A DNA stretch of 64,000 nucleotides from Maratus speciosus (GCA_963932465.1 OZ010795.1:477700806-477764805); one strand, 5' to 3'. Shown: positions 34,768-46,700, numbered from the stretch's first letter. The notes: generated from the sequence alone by a model not told the origin. Program-made: numbers and translations.

Positions 34768-35432
34768 ATTAATTAAACAAAAACGTAATTTGAAGGGGAA
34801 AAAAAAAAGAAGTTATTTCCCACATTTTTTAAGCCCGAGAAGGGAAAGATATTAAGATATTTCATTCAATTAGCTTTACATTTAATATTAAATATAATAT
34901 TGTTACAAAAAGATATTAAGATATTTCATTCAATTAGCTTTACATTTAATATTAAATTTTTGTAACAAATAACTAAAGCTAGTTGAAGATTAAAAAATAA
35001 AAATAAAATTCAAAGAATATGATGCTTAAAACACCCTAAAAAATTAGATTCCGTTCAAATGAAATCGAAATAAATATTAGACTTCTTCCATTTTTAATTG
35101 AAAATATTTGTATTGCATATTTTGTATTATGTTTATGACGATTGTACGTAAAAGGATAAGATGCATGCAAAATACAAAGCTTTAAAAAAAGTATAAGATT
35201 TATTTCGATTTCATTTGAACGGAATCTAATTTTTTAGGGTGTTTTAAATATCATATTGTATGAATTTTATTTTTATTTTTTAATATTCAATTAGCTTAAG
35301 TTATTTGTTACAAAAATTTAATATTAAACGTAGAACTAATTGAATGGAATATCTTAATATCTGGCCCTTCTCGGACTTAAAAAATGTGGGGAATATTTTT
35401 TTTTCTTCAAATTATGTTTTTGTTTAATATGT
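34768..35432. repeat. Fold-back element, ~250-310-bp arms
   Basis: Left arm 34768-35077 and right arm 35195-35432 are inverted copies, about 90% alike, around a ~120-bp loop. Shared phrases: CACATTTTTTAAG, AGATATTAAGATATT, ACACCCTAAAAAATTAG, TTCCGTTCAAATGAAATCG. The left arm contains an internal ~60-bp direct duplication (34848-34905 and 34908-34965) that the right arm lacks, which accounts for the length difference. Non-coding. Confidence 0.85.
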
Positions 35433-35978
35433 CAAGTTTTTTAATAACTACTGCATTCAGACGAACTCATTTCAAAATTAATTGAGGGTATATTCATCAG
35501 GCTTTGATGTATGCGGTATTGCATCACAATGTGTAATGCAGTTTACCAATGTATAATTCAAATATTTCACCACTGTAGCAATGCAGGTTGCTGTAGTTTG
35601 GACAAAAACTTCCAATCTGAACGTAAAAAATCTATAATCAAAATATGAAAAATTAATTTCACTTAAATTTAGATACCCCATTTCTCACTCAGTAACGCTA
35701 TGAATGAAAAAGTAATTGTGTTGAATACTTACAGTTAATATTTTACAATATTATAGCCGTGTTACAGTAAAAAATAAAAAATAAAATAAAATAAAGTTAA
35801 ATTTTGTTACCTTATTCCATCCCAATGGGCGATGTAAACACAAGAGAAAATTATTACCTAAGTTTAACTTTTTTAATACTTTTTACTACAACAATTATCT
35901 TGACCAAAGCAGAAAACTTATTCTGAAAATATCCTTTTTATTTCCACTATGACGCCATTTTCATCTTTTTTAATAAAA

Positions 35979-36013
<35 letters not shown>

Positions 36014-37898
36014 AATAATAATAATATCAGTTTTATTTTGCACGTGTGAATCTTTCAAATAAAAAGAGAAATTATTAATACAGCTTTTAATTATTTGCAA
36101 GAATGAAGAAAAAATGTTACATTTTATAGGAAAAATGTCCGTTAATTCTCAATGAAAAAAGCGAAATTTGGAATTATTAAGAAAAATATTTGAATAATAT
36201 AAATAAAAGTTAGCCCATGGTACTCTCTGGGTTATAATTCACCCATATGGAAAGACATTTTATCATCTCTTTTGACCCTGACTTCAGGCAAACATTTTCA
36301 CACTTTAAATTTATAATATCATTAGAATTAGTAAAAAATAAAAAAGTTGTGGCATCAGGGACAAAAAGGTGAGAAGAAAAAAAGGTAAAAGTTATGAGTT
36401 CCATAGGCTTTTCTATGTTAAACTAACATTGTGAAGTGACACTGGAAATAAATAAGTATTGCGCTGCCGGGCAATACTTAAATGCTTCCTGTCAAAATTT
36501 AATTAATCGGAGATAAGGCATTTGACCATATTGTTCCTGTTTTGAGATTAAAATTGCTAAAATATAAATATTACATTAGACTTTAAATTTACAGAGGTAC
36601 ATTTTGTGGAAATATATAGGAATAAAGTTTTAAAAGTCAACTGTCAATTGGCTAATTTTGGCATGGATGATCTAGCACATAATTAGCTCTAATTTTTGAA
36701 GTGAAAACTTCTTTAGGCGCGTTGAGCTTTTTTTGAGATGGGGAAAAACCACTGATTTAGAGACACTGTAACGTAACGACATGCTAGCATTTTGACACAT
36801 AGATACTAGCGCTCCAAGCGGTGAATAGCAGGAACTTTTCCCTCTTCAGCTCAATCCCCAAAAGAAGAAGGAAGCTAAAACTCACTTTTTCTCCCGGCGT
36901 ATTGCTAAAACAAATTATTATTTTGTTTTTCGTCAGTTAAAATGAATTATACCGTATTCGTGACCTACCTATTTCGTGTAACTAAAAACCGATAACGCTG
37001 TATTTTATCGTGTTGATGGTCTGGTCAATGACCAACAGTATTGGCGGGATTTTCGATTACGGAAGATAAAATACAGGGCACAGATGTCAGATACGCACTT
37101 GGGTACCTAATTGACAGCAAAATGGCGTTAGTTTATTTTACAAGGTAACCTGGCTACTGTTGCCTATTTATTAATAAATTGTTCATTTACTTTTATTTTA
37201 TTTTTTTAAATTGTACAATTGTTTTGTTCTATAGTTATTAATGAAATTACCGTTTATTTATTGTTGTTTACTTTTTAAAACAATAGAAAATAATTTAAAA
37301 ATATATATTGTAACTGGTATTGGAAAACGGGCTTCCGCCAAATTGACGTTAAAAAATCGCGCCAAACCTGGTTCGTATATCACATCTCTGCCAAATTCTC
37401 GGTTTTTTTTATTTTTCGACTTTTTATCCAAATTTTCCGGATTTTTTAAATTTTCACTTTCATTGTTTCCCAAACACTACCTTCATACCAAATTTCAAGA
37501 TTCTAGAAATACAGGACGTACCTCTGAGTTTTGATCATCGTGAATCAGTGTCGAAAAGGCGAAAGTTTAAGTTCATATATCTTCTGAAATAAAAAAGATA
37601 GAAACGTGAAATTTCAGCATTTAGTTCCATTTCCACATTACTTTAGATTTACGAAGTTTCAAGTTTCTGGGAATCACCAACACAAAGATATTGGGGGGTC
37701 AAAAGTACCCTGAGTTGCTTCCAGAAAAAGATGCTTACGGCTGTGCTTTCAAGACTTGGCAGGGGCACTGCCGTGTCCCCAGATGCTTTCATTAGTGCTG
37801 CTACACAATTCAACGCATAAAACATTTCCTGACGATTAAAAAAACACACACGTAATTCTTGAAGTTTTCTCTTCTATTGGCACTCCCGGAATGCCACT

Positions 37899-37931
<33 letters not shown>

Positions 37932-38082
37932 TAACGCATAAACAGTTATCAAAATAATTTTTTTTGGCAATTTATCGCCTGCAGCTGGCTAACAGAAAAT
38001 GCCTTAAAACTGATTAATTCATTTACAACAGAGTTCTAAAAATTATTAAAATATTGCATTGTCCTCGGATATACATCATTGT
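35433..38082. other. AT-rich DNA with simple repeats
   Basis: (TAAA)n at about 35972-36014, a poly-T of 31 at 37900-37930, and a short inverted phrase around 36998-37078 (CTGTATTTTATC / GATAAAATACAG). No recognised gene; the frames at 37241-37534 and 37258-37473 overlap on opposite strands and lack domains. Confidence 0.55.
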
Positions 38083-38376
38083 ACCGTGTGTCCTAAAATG
38101 GACAAGCTGATTTTAAAATGCAATAACTTGCAAACTGTGGCAGCTATTACAAAAATTCTTGCAGTTTGGTTACTTAAAATGTTTTTTCACTATGATTCCA
38201 GTTTTTAGTTCCAAATAGCAGCGATAGATGGAGCTGCAAGCAATAGGCGCTCAATCGGTGACCAATTTTTAAGCCTCTCTTTTCTCTCAGTATTGATGCG
38301 AAAGAAAGAGTTTAATTATATGGAATGGTACTCAGTAGGCATTGCAGTCTTGTTCTTAGAGACCACATTCTATATA

Positions 38377-39895
38377 CACTGGTGAAAACAATTAAAGGGA
38401 CAAATGATTTTTTTGCAATTAAAAAAAAACTAACAAAGCAAAGAAATCCAAACTTGGCCAAAATACCATTCGATATAAGACTAATGTATGTGAAAACAAA
38501 AATGGGCCCAACCTGCACCTTAAATACGGTTACTGACCACGTGTCCATTACAGCAGCTGACCGACACCCTGTCAGTCAGAGACAAACATGTCTAATGGAG
38601 TGTATAATCGTCTGTAACAACTACACAACTCTCGCATCGGCGTTTCATACTGCTTACCAGGGTCCTTATCAATTTATATGACAACTGCACCCACTTTTGC
38701 ACCAAGGCGCCCTTGAGTTCATAGATGGTCCTTGGAGCTGGTCTTCGAGCTGATATTGATCGTCCAAGGGCGTCCGATATGTGTTCGATGAGATAAAATC
38801 AGGGGACATCGCAGGTCACTCCATCCGTTGAACATCCTACGATTCAAAGTATTCGTCCACCAACTGATCCCTATGTGGACGGGCGTTATCGTCCATAAAA
38901 ACGTAATTTGGTCCATATGCTCCGCGGAAAAATCTCAAAGAGGGTGCAAGAATCTCTTCCATGTACCGCTGACCTGTCAGAGTACCTCTATCAAACACAT
39001 TATGGTCGGTACGCCCGTCTACCTTGATGCCTGCCAGACCATCAGACCACCTCTAGCATAAGGATCATTTTTGACAATGTTAGAGGGCCGATATCGACTC
39101 TCGGGTTCTCTCCAGACGAGAACACGTCTCGAGTCGCTGTCCAGACTGCATCGCGACTCATCACTGTACAGATCCGCCCCAAACTATCCTCTGTCCAAGA
39201 CAGGTGTTCTCGGTACCATACTAGACGAGACTTTTTGTGGTCCACAGCCAAAGGGATGCAGACTACAGGGCTTCTGGCATACAGGCCACCTGCATTAAAT
39301 CTCTGGGTGACTGTTTTCCGTGAAATGGATGTTCCTGTAGCATTATACAGGAGACAAGACAGTTGTTTCGCTGTCGCGGGCCTATCCCTTTTGGTTAAAA
39401 GTCTCAAATAACGGTCTTCAGCGGGCGTTGTTGCCCTTTTTAGGCCTTGACCAGGTCTGGAGATCACTGTTTTGGTCTCTATGAACTGTTTTCGCAGAGT
39501 AGATACCATATTTTACGTAAAACCGCGGTCCTTAGAACAGGTAGCCTGTAATTGGCCGGCCTCGAGTCTTCCAACAATCTGCCATCTTGTGGCATCATCT
39601 GGACGATGCCGACTAGCCATACTAACGATGGGTAAACAAAGAAATTAAAAAAAACAAGGATTGGGTTATGCTACGATGCTTCAAAACGCCCTTCCGCTAC
39701 AAGCTTCGGCAGTCAAATGAGGCACCTCTGCACAAAAGCGATCACAGCGCCACTTTCTTATGACCACACTTACCACTTGCGTGGCAGGTGTGTCCGCGAC
39801 GAGCTTAACTATCATCTGATACCTTATTTGCGTATAGGGATAACTTCTTTTTTTTTTTTTTTAACCGTTTGTCCCTTTAATTGTTTTCACCAGTG
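38377..39895 (-). mobile_element. Tc1-like transposon (nested, dead)
   Basis: Inverted ends CACTGGTGAAAACAATTAA (left) and its inverse at the right, 28 bp or more, with TA duplicated (38375-38376, 39896-39897). 1,519 bp, with a minus-strand transposase pseudogene. The insertion falls close to the centre of the surrounding palindrome. Confidence 0.9.
38600..39620 (-). pseudogene. Tc1-like transposase, frameshifted
   Basis: A minus-strand ATG at 39620 starts MASRHRPDDATRWQIVGRL, a helix-turn-helix beginning. An in-frame TAA follows about 34 codons later, before MVSTLRKQF (39509). The frame then gives SRPGQG, ATTPAEDRYLRLLTKRDRP and LSWTED. A shift follows near the first catalytic aspartate; its SDESRCSLDSD reading is in another frame at about 39170-39130. 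VFMDDNARPHRD with the second aspartate lies near 38890, and IEHISDALGR with the glutamate near 38790 after another shift. All three catalytic positions can be located but not in one frame, so the gene is dead. Confidence 0.85.
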
Positions 39896-41106
39896 TATTT
39901 AACGTCCTTCTTTCGCCTCAATCATGGGAAAAGAGAGACAGGTCAAGAAATCGGCCCTGAATTTAGCGCCTATTGGAAGTAGCGGCATCTGTTGCTGCTA
40001 AATTGAACTAAAACCGGAAAACACAGTAAACATACCCCTTAGATTTTACATGAACCTACTGAAAGTGTTTTTTGAAAAGCTACTACCATTTTCCAGCTAC
40101 TGAATTTTAAAATCAGTCAGTCGATTTTAGGACACTCGGTTTAATTTTTATGTGTACATAAATTCTAGCGTATAAATAAGTGAGTGAAAAATCGATTACA
40201 AAATCTTGAAATAGATGAATTATGTGTACAGGATGCGTAAGTAAAATGTAGCTATGATCTATAGTCACGAAAGTTGCCTTCTCTAAAAGAAGTGTTGATG
40301 TTCATTTTACATTACAACATTGAAGAAAGAAGCAAATTGAAAACATACAGATGAAATTTAAATAATCATATTCATTTTTTGTTACTCAGGCAAATCTCAA
40401 TAAAATAATTATTTTATACGATGTAGTTTAAATATATCGTATAATAATGGATGAAAATATATTTTTCATATCTCCCAGAGAGTCAATACAATAATAATTT
40501 TATCAACTCAATTGAAAACGTATCTAAAAGAAAAGGAGTAAAATTATTTTTACTCACTGAAATCTCTGACCCTAAATAAATTTAATAAAATATCATTTAC
40601 GTATTTTACATAGAAAAATATCTCTGTCCTATTTTCTTAGAATAAATGAAATCATCGAACATCCGTTGCATTAAACGTTGTCGCAACTCTTTTATAATAA
40701 ATTTGATAAGATAAAAATATGGCAGACGTATGTTCCTTGAAATAGATGAGTTAAGTGTAAGGGATGTGTTAGACAAACGTGGCTGTGACTTATGGTTTAA
40801 AAAAAAGTTGCCTTCTCTAAAAAAGGGTTTAATATTCATAATTCATGTTACATTACGAAATTTAAAAAAGAAGTAATTTGAAAACATACAGAAGAAATAT
40901 AAATAACAATATTTATTTTCTGTAACTCAGGCAAATTGCTTCAAATATTGTGGTTTAAATATATAATATAATAACAGAAGAAAATATATTTTCATATCCC
41001 CCAGAGAGTCAATACAATAATAATTTCATCAACTCAATTGAATACATATCTAAAAGAAAAAAATATATATTTCCTTTTACACACTGAAATCTCACACCTA
41101 ATAGTC

Positions 41107-42671
41107 CAGGCAATAGAGCGTATAGGGGCTCTATCTGGTAAAATTCATGGTAGTTCTGGAAAAAGGCTTACTATATGTTTTTTGGGTCGCTGAATCCGAA
41201 TTTTTAACTTCCCTCCAAAATTTCCCCGTTAACCTCTCCCCCCAAATTTGGTTAAATGCCCCCAAAAAGGTTTTTATTAAAAAAATCAATTTTTTTATTG
41301 TTTTAGTGAAAAAAGTTATCTAGAAATTCAGAAAGTAGACAAAATTTGCAACAAATAATATATAAGACATTATGACGTAGGATGAATGGGGAATGGGGAC
41401 CTGCCTCGGAACATGCGCCGCGGTGCTGCGTGGACTAAGTTGCACAATTCCAATTAACCACTCACATCGTTTACGTTCGCTTTCCCGTTTTTCCTCCAAA
41501 CTTTCCCTATACAGTTTACTTTAAGTTTTTTGGGTCGCTGAATCCGAATTTTTAACACCCCACCAAAATTCCCCTCCCAACGCCAAAAAAATTGTTGTTT
41601 TTAAATTAATTTTTTTATTGTTTTAGGGGAAAAGTATCTAGAAATTAAGAAAGTAGACAAAATTTACAACAAATATGGTATATGACACTATGACGTACGA
41701 TGAACGGGGAGGTCGGGGGCTGCCTCCGAACATGCATCGCGGCGCTGCGTGCACTAAGTTATGCAATTTCGCTTAATATTCAGGCAATAGGGGATTTTAC
41801 CTGCAAAATTATCGGTAGTTCTTGAAATCGATTCACTTTATGTTTTATGGGTCGTTGAATCTGAATTTGTAACTGCCCACCAAAATTTCCCCCGGCAACC
41901 CCCCAAATTTGGATCCCCCCCCCCAAAAAAAAAGTTGGTTTTTGAGAACAGCACCGTGGTGCATGTTCTGAGGCAGCCCTCCCCGTTCATCCTACGTCAT
42001 AATGTCATACATCCTATTTATTGCAAATGTTGTCTAATTTCGCATTTTCTTGATACTTCTCCCCTAAAACAATAAAAAATTAAATTTAAAAACAACTATT
42101 TTTTGGGGGTGGGGGGGGGGTTGCGGGGTGGGAAAGTTTGGTAGAAAGTTAAAAAATTCGTATTCAGCGGCCCAAAAAACTTAAAGTAAACCTTATAGGT
42201 GAAAGTTCGGAGGGGAGACGGGAAAGCAAACGTAAACGATGCGAGTGGTTAAGTGGAATTCAGTGGCGTGGCGTCCGGTCATCGCTGGATGCGGCGATGA
42301 CCAAGCAATATTTTAAAACTCTTAATAAGCTTTTAAAACTCTACGATCCAGTTTTAGCAGAACATTTGGAGTTCATGTATAAGTGAAGGTAAGATTTAAA
42401 GTTTATTTTTTGAACATTTAACCATTGAATTTTAGAGTTAATAATTTTTCACCACAAACTTAAATAATTGCGATGACCACCGAAAATTTTCACGCCACGC
42501 CACTGGTGGAATTGCACAACTTAGTCCATGCAGCACCACGGCGCATGTCCGAGGCAGGTCCCTCCCTCCCCATTAATCCTATGCCATAATGTCATATATC
42601 TTATTTGTTGCAAATTTTGTCGATTTCCAGAACTACCCTTAATTTTGCCAGGTAAAATCCCCTATTGCCTG
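41107..42671. mobile_element. Fold-back element with CAGGCAATAG ends
   Basis: Left end CAGGCAATAG...GGTAAAATT...GGTAGTTCTGGAAA, inverted at the right end (42610-42671). A third forward copy of the end lies at about 41782. The interior has direct and inverted copies of a ~350-bp block: TTTTGGGTCGCTGAATC at about 41179, 41526 and 41838, inverted at about 42142-42178; the GAACATGC..CGCGGYGCTGCGTG phrase at about 41415 and 41727, inverted at 41950 and 42535. Contains the hAT-type MITE 42261-42505. Non-coding, unusually rich in G/C runs. Confidence 0.75.
42261..42505. mobile_element. hAT-type MITE with perfect 8-bp duplication
   Basis: 245 bp, inverted ends CAGTGGCGTGGCGT and ACGCCACGCCACTG-like, with TCATCGC inside both, flanked by GTGGAATT on each side (42253-42260 and 42506-42513). 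An 8-bp duplication is the hallmark of hAT elements. The paralogous copy at about 41437-41470 (inverted) has the same sequence without the insert, a direct empty site. No transposase. Confidence 0.93.
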
Positions 42672-43070
42672 TGCTATAAATATATTTCAAAAAATATCAT
42701 TTATTTATTTTACATAGCAAAATATCCCTTTCCTATTTTCTTAGAATAACTGAAAACATCGAAAACAGCCATTGCATTAAACGTTGTCGCAACTCTTTTA
42801 GAATAAATTGGACAAGAAAAAAAGTGGCAGACGTATGTTCCATGAAATAGATGAGTTAAGTGTAAGGGATGTGTAAGAAAGAACGTGGCTGTGATTTATG
42901 GTCAAAAAAGTTGCCTTCACTAAAAAAGGGTTTATATTCATAATTCATTTTACATTACGACATTAAAGAAAGAAGTAATTTGAAAACATACAGATGAAGT
43001 ATAAATAACAATATTTATTTTCTGTTACTCAGGCAAATCGCTTTAAATGTTGTAGTTTAAATATATAATA

Positions 43071-44338
43071 TCTCTCTATTCTAAAAAAAAGTAACTATCG
43101 CTGTCACCGCTGCCGCCGCCGGTGTTGAATTTTTTGTGACCGGAGGTCTATCTTCGTTAATATTAAGAAAAATAATGCATACAAAAATATGAAAATTGGT
43201 AGTATTATACAGAAATGTTTGATAAATACGCTGATGCAGACAGTTTTCAAATCGAAGAATTATTTTAAGAGATATTTAATGCTAAAGTTGGACAAAATCG
43301 TTCCACTGAAAAAGTTTTATAGGAGCAAAAACTATACATCGGAATTTAATAATTTTTAGATCATTTTATACGTTATAACTTCGCGGTGTGCAGAATTAAT
43401 TAATTTTTTTTAATTTGACTCATTTTTCGATGTTTCATTTCTATTTTAAATTCAAATTTTCAGCATTTCGAGATATATTTTTTACTTATTTCAGAAAATT
43501 GTACTAATTTAACCTGTTGCCAACTGTATAAACAACGAAAACAATAATGTTTGCTTCAAATTAAAAATTTATTTACACGTGACTATTATAAACAGAAAAA
43601 ACCCTTTCAAATTAGAATTAAATAATTACGTATAAAAAGCAGGAACTTATTGAAAATTACTTCATCTATAATTACACGTGAATTTTAACAGAGAAAGGAT
43701 ATTGTAAAATAATAAATTCCTTAACATGCGTTAGAAGTCTCAAATAGGAGAAATTACATCACATTTACGTCACATTACGCTTGTTACGTAAAATGAACAA
43801 AAAATAATATTGCAAAACAGTTTAAATTTTAAAATAGCGCGAGACATTTACTTGATATTTTGAGATGAACTTTTCAACTATTTTTTTTTTTTTTTTTTTT
43901 TTTTTTTGGACAGCGCAAATAATATTACATTTCTAATAAAAGTATTTTCACGTGAATATTAAAAAGGGAAAGAAAAGTTTGGAGAAAATTACGTCAGATT
44001 AAAAACGATATATTTAAAATGTCTTATTTAAAAGGACTTCCTTTTCGCTTTGTTAAAAAGTACCGGGAGACAAAGACTCTGTTTACTTAATTCATTTTAT
44101 ATTAGATGATTTTGAAATGCCTATGTATCTTTTAACAGCAACTGATTTTTCCGTAAAATTCCCCAATCAAAAAGAAATGAATAGAAACCCGTTTATAGAA
44201 AGATCGCCTTTGTTTTTTTAATTATAATTCAATCTTCCAAAATCTTTTTAAAGCCGATCAAATTAGCGTGCTTTTAGAGACTGCAGTGTCTGAACGGGAG
44301 GTTGGCGAGCGTAGCTCGTAGGGGGCCGAGCCCCCTAG
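43071..44338 (+). mobile_element. Helitron-like element, copy A
   Basis: 1,268 bp, starting TCTCTCTATTCTAAAA and ending GGGGGCCGAGCCCCCTAG. Features fitting a Helitron: TC start, CTAG (CTRR) end, a GC-rich hairpin (TAGGGGGC / GCCCCCTA, 3-nt loop) at the 3' end, no terminal inverted repeats, and insertion between A and T without duplication. The hairpin reaches the terminus rather than stopping ~10 nt before it, which is atypical. A CCG tract lies near the 5' end and a T-run at about 43880-43907. No Rep/helicase frame, so non-autonomous. Confidence 0.75.
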
Positions 44339-45614
44339 TCTCTCTATTCTAAAAAAAAGTAACTGCCGCTGTCACCGCCGCCGTCGCCGCCGCCGCCGCC
44401 GCCGCCGCCGGTTTTGAATTTTTTGTAACGGGAGGTCTTTCTTCGTTAATATTAAGAAAAATAATGCATACAAAAATATGGAAATTGGTAGTATTATACA
44501 GAAATGTTTGATAAACACGCTGATGCAGACAGTTTTCAAATCGAAGAATTATTTTAAGAGATATTTAATGCTAAAGTTGGACAAAATCGTTCCACTGAAA
44601 AAGTTTTATAGGAGCAAAAACTATACATCGGAATTTAATAATTTTTAGATCATTTTATACGTTATAATTTCCCGATGTGCAGAATTAATTTATTTTTTTA
44701 ATTTGACTCATTTTTCGAGGTTTCATTTCTATTTTAAATTCAAATTTTCAGCATTTCGAGAGATATTTTTTACTTATTTCAGAAAATTGTACTAATTTAA
44801 CCTGTTGCCAACTGTATAAACAACGAAAACAATAATGTTTGCTTCAAATTAAAAATTTATTTACGCGTGACTATTATAAACAGAAAAAACCCTTTCAAAT
44901 TAGAAATAAATAATTACGTATAAAAAGCAGGATCTTATTGAAAATTACTTCATCTATAATTACACGTGAATTTTAACAGAGAAAGGATATTGTAAAATAA
45001 TAAATTCCTTAACATGTGTTAGAAGTTTCAAATCGGAGAAATAACATCAGATTTACGTCACATTACACTTATTACGTAAAATGAACAAAAAATAATATTG
45101 CAAAACAGTTTAAATTTAAAAATAGCGCGAGACATTTACTTGATATTTTGAGATGAACTTTTCAACTATTTTTTTTTTTTTTTGGACAGCGCAAATAATA
45201 TTACATTTCTAATAAAAGTATTTTCACGTGAATATTAAAAAGGGAAAGAAAAGTTTGGTAAAAATTACGTCAGATTAAAAACGATATATTTAAAATGTCA
45301 TATTTAAAAGGACTTTCTTTTCGCTTTGTTAAAAAGTACCAGGAGACAAAGACTCTGTTTACTTAATTCATTTTGTATTAGATGATTTTGAAATGCCTAT
45401 GTATCTTTTAACAGCAACTGATTTTTCCGTAAAATTCCCCAATCAAAGAGAAATGAATAGAAACCCGTTTATAGAAAGATCGCCTTTGTTTTTTTAATTA
45501 TAATTCAATCTTCCAAAATATTTTTAAAGCCGATCAAATTAGCGTGCTTTTAGAGACTGCAGTGTCTGAACGGGGGGTTGGCGAGCGTAGCTCGTAGGGG
45601 GCCGAGCCCCCTAG
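44339..45614 (+). mobile_element. Helitron-like element, copy B
   Basis: 1,276 bp, nearly identical to copy A and joined directly to it: CTAG at 44335-44338 is followed at once by TCTCTCTATT. It ends CTAG at 45611-45614, then resumes the tandem-array phrase TAACAGAAGAAAATAT. The main differences are a longer CCG/GCC tract (about 44375-44411) and a shorter T-run (about 45170-45183). Confidence 0.75.
44375..44411. repeat. (CCG)n tract in Helitron copy B
   Basis: About ten CCG/GCC triplets, against about four in the equivalent part of copy A (43107-43122). A GC-rich microsatellite in otherwise AT-rich DNA, expanded since the two copies arose. Confidence 0.9.
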
Positions 45615-46700
45615 TAACAGAAGAAAATATATTTTCCATATTCTACAGAGAGTCAATACAATAGTAATTCCTTCAACTCAATTGAGTACATATCTAAGAG
45701 AAAAGAATAAAAATTCCTTTCTTTCACTGAAATCTCTCAGCCCGAAATATATTTAATAAAATATCATTTACGTATTTAACATAGCAAAATACCTCTTTCC
45801 TATTTTCTTATAATAAATGAAAGCATCGGACGTCCATTGCATTAAACATTGTCGCAACGCTTTTGGAGCAGCGTTTGATACGATAAAAAGTGGCAGACGT
45901 ATGTTTCTTGAAACAAATGAATTAAGTGTAAGGGATGTATAAGGAAAAACGTGGCTATGATTAATTGTCACAAAAGTTCCTTCACTGAAAGAGGTGTTTA
46001 TATTCCAAATTCATTTCATTTTACGACATAAAAGAAAGAAGCAAATTGAAAACATACAACTGAAATATAAATAACCATATTTTATTTTCTGTTAAAATTT
46101 ACTCTAAGATATATAAATTTGATACAATGTAGTTTAAAAATATTATATAATTACAGAAGAAAATATATTTTCCATTTCCCCCCCAGAGAGACAATACAAT
46201 AACAATTTCATCAACTCAATTGAATTACATATCTGAAAAGAAAATAGATCTGTTAAGTGTAAGGGATGTATAAGAAAAAACGTTGCTATGATTTATTGTC
46301 ACAAAAGTTCCTTCCACTAAAAGGAGTGTTTATATTTATAATTCGTTTTACATTACGACATGAAATATAGAAGAAAATTTAAAATATACAGATTTCTGTA
46401 TCTCCCAGAGAGTCAAACCAATGACAGAGAATTAGTTACTCAGAAGAATTTAATACAATGATATTCACATATATGTAGTGACATTAAAGCATTCTCTTTC
46501 TGATTTTACTGAAGTAAATAAAACATTTATTACGTAATGCATTACTTAATTTACTTTCAAATAGCATTTAAGAAGATAAACGTGACAAACGTAAGTATAC
46601 TGAAATGGGTAAATTTAACAAATCAATTTTCTATTAGAGTGGCTATGAGCTGTGTTCAGAGAACTTGTCTTTTGTAATAAAAGTATTTATATTAATAACA

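Larger units (their letters stand above)
38083..40140. mobile_element. Palindromic element split by a Tc1
   Basis: Inverted ends of about 220 bp (38083-38300 and about 39905-40140) start ACCGTGTGTCCTAAAAT and ACCGAGTGTCCTAAAAT. Without the nested Tc1 at 38377-39895 only about 540 bp remain, almost all of it the two arms, so this was a fold-back MITE. No clear target duplication. Confidence 0.8.
40150..46700. repeat. ~500-bp tandem array, interrupted twice
   Basis: Units share GGCAGACGTATGTTCC, TAAGTGTAAGGGATGTG, GTTGCCTTCTCTAAAA, TACATTACGACAT, TTGAAAACATACAG, TTACTCAGGCAAAT, CAGAGAGTCAATACAAT and CATTAAACGTTGTCGCAAC. Units can be followed at about 40150-40610, 40610-41106 plus 42672-43070, and 45615-46240, with decayed copies to 46700. 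Two insertions break it: the fold-back 41107-42671 and the Helitron-like pair 43071-45614. Weaker similarity links units to 19870, 33410 and 54290. Confidence 0.8.

Noticed and set aside
34517..34855. 112-residue open frame on the + strand
   Set aside because: No recognisable domain, lysine-rich low-complexity tail, and its end runs into the arm of a non-coding hairpin repeat; no splice or promoter evidence.
37241..37534. 97-residue + strand frame
   Set aside because: Phe/Lys-rich low-complexity text overlapping an equal-quality frame on the other strand; no domain.
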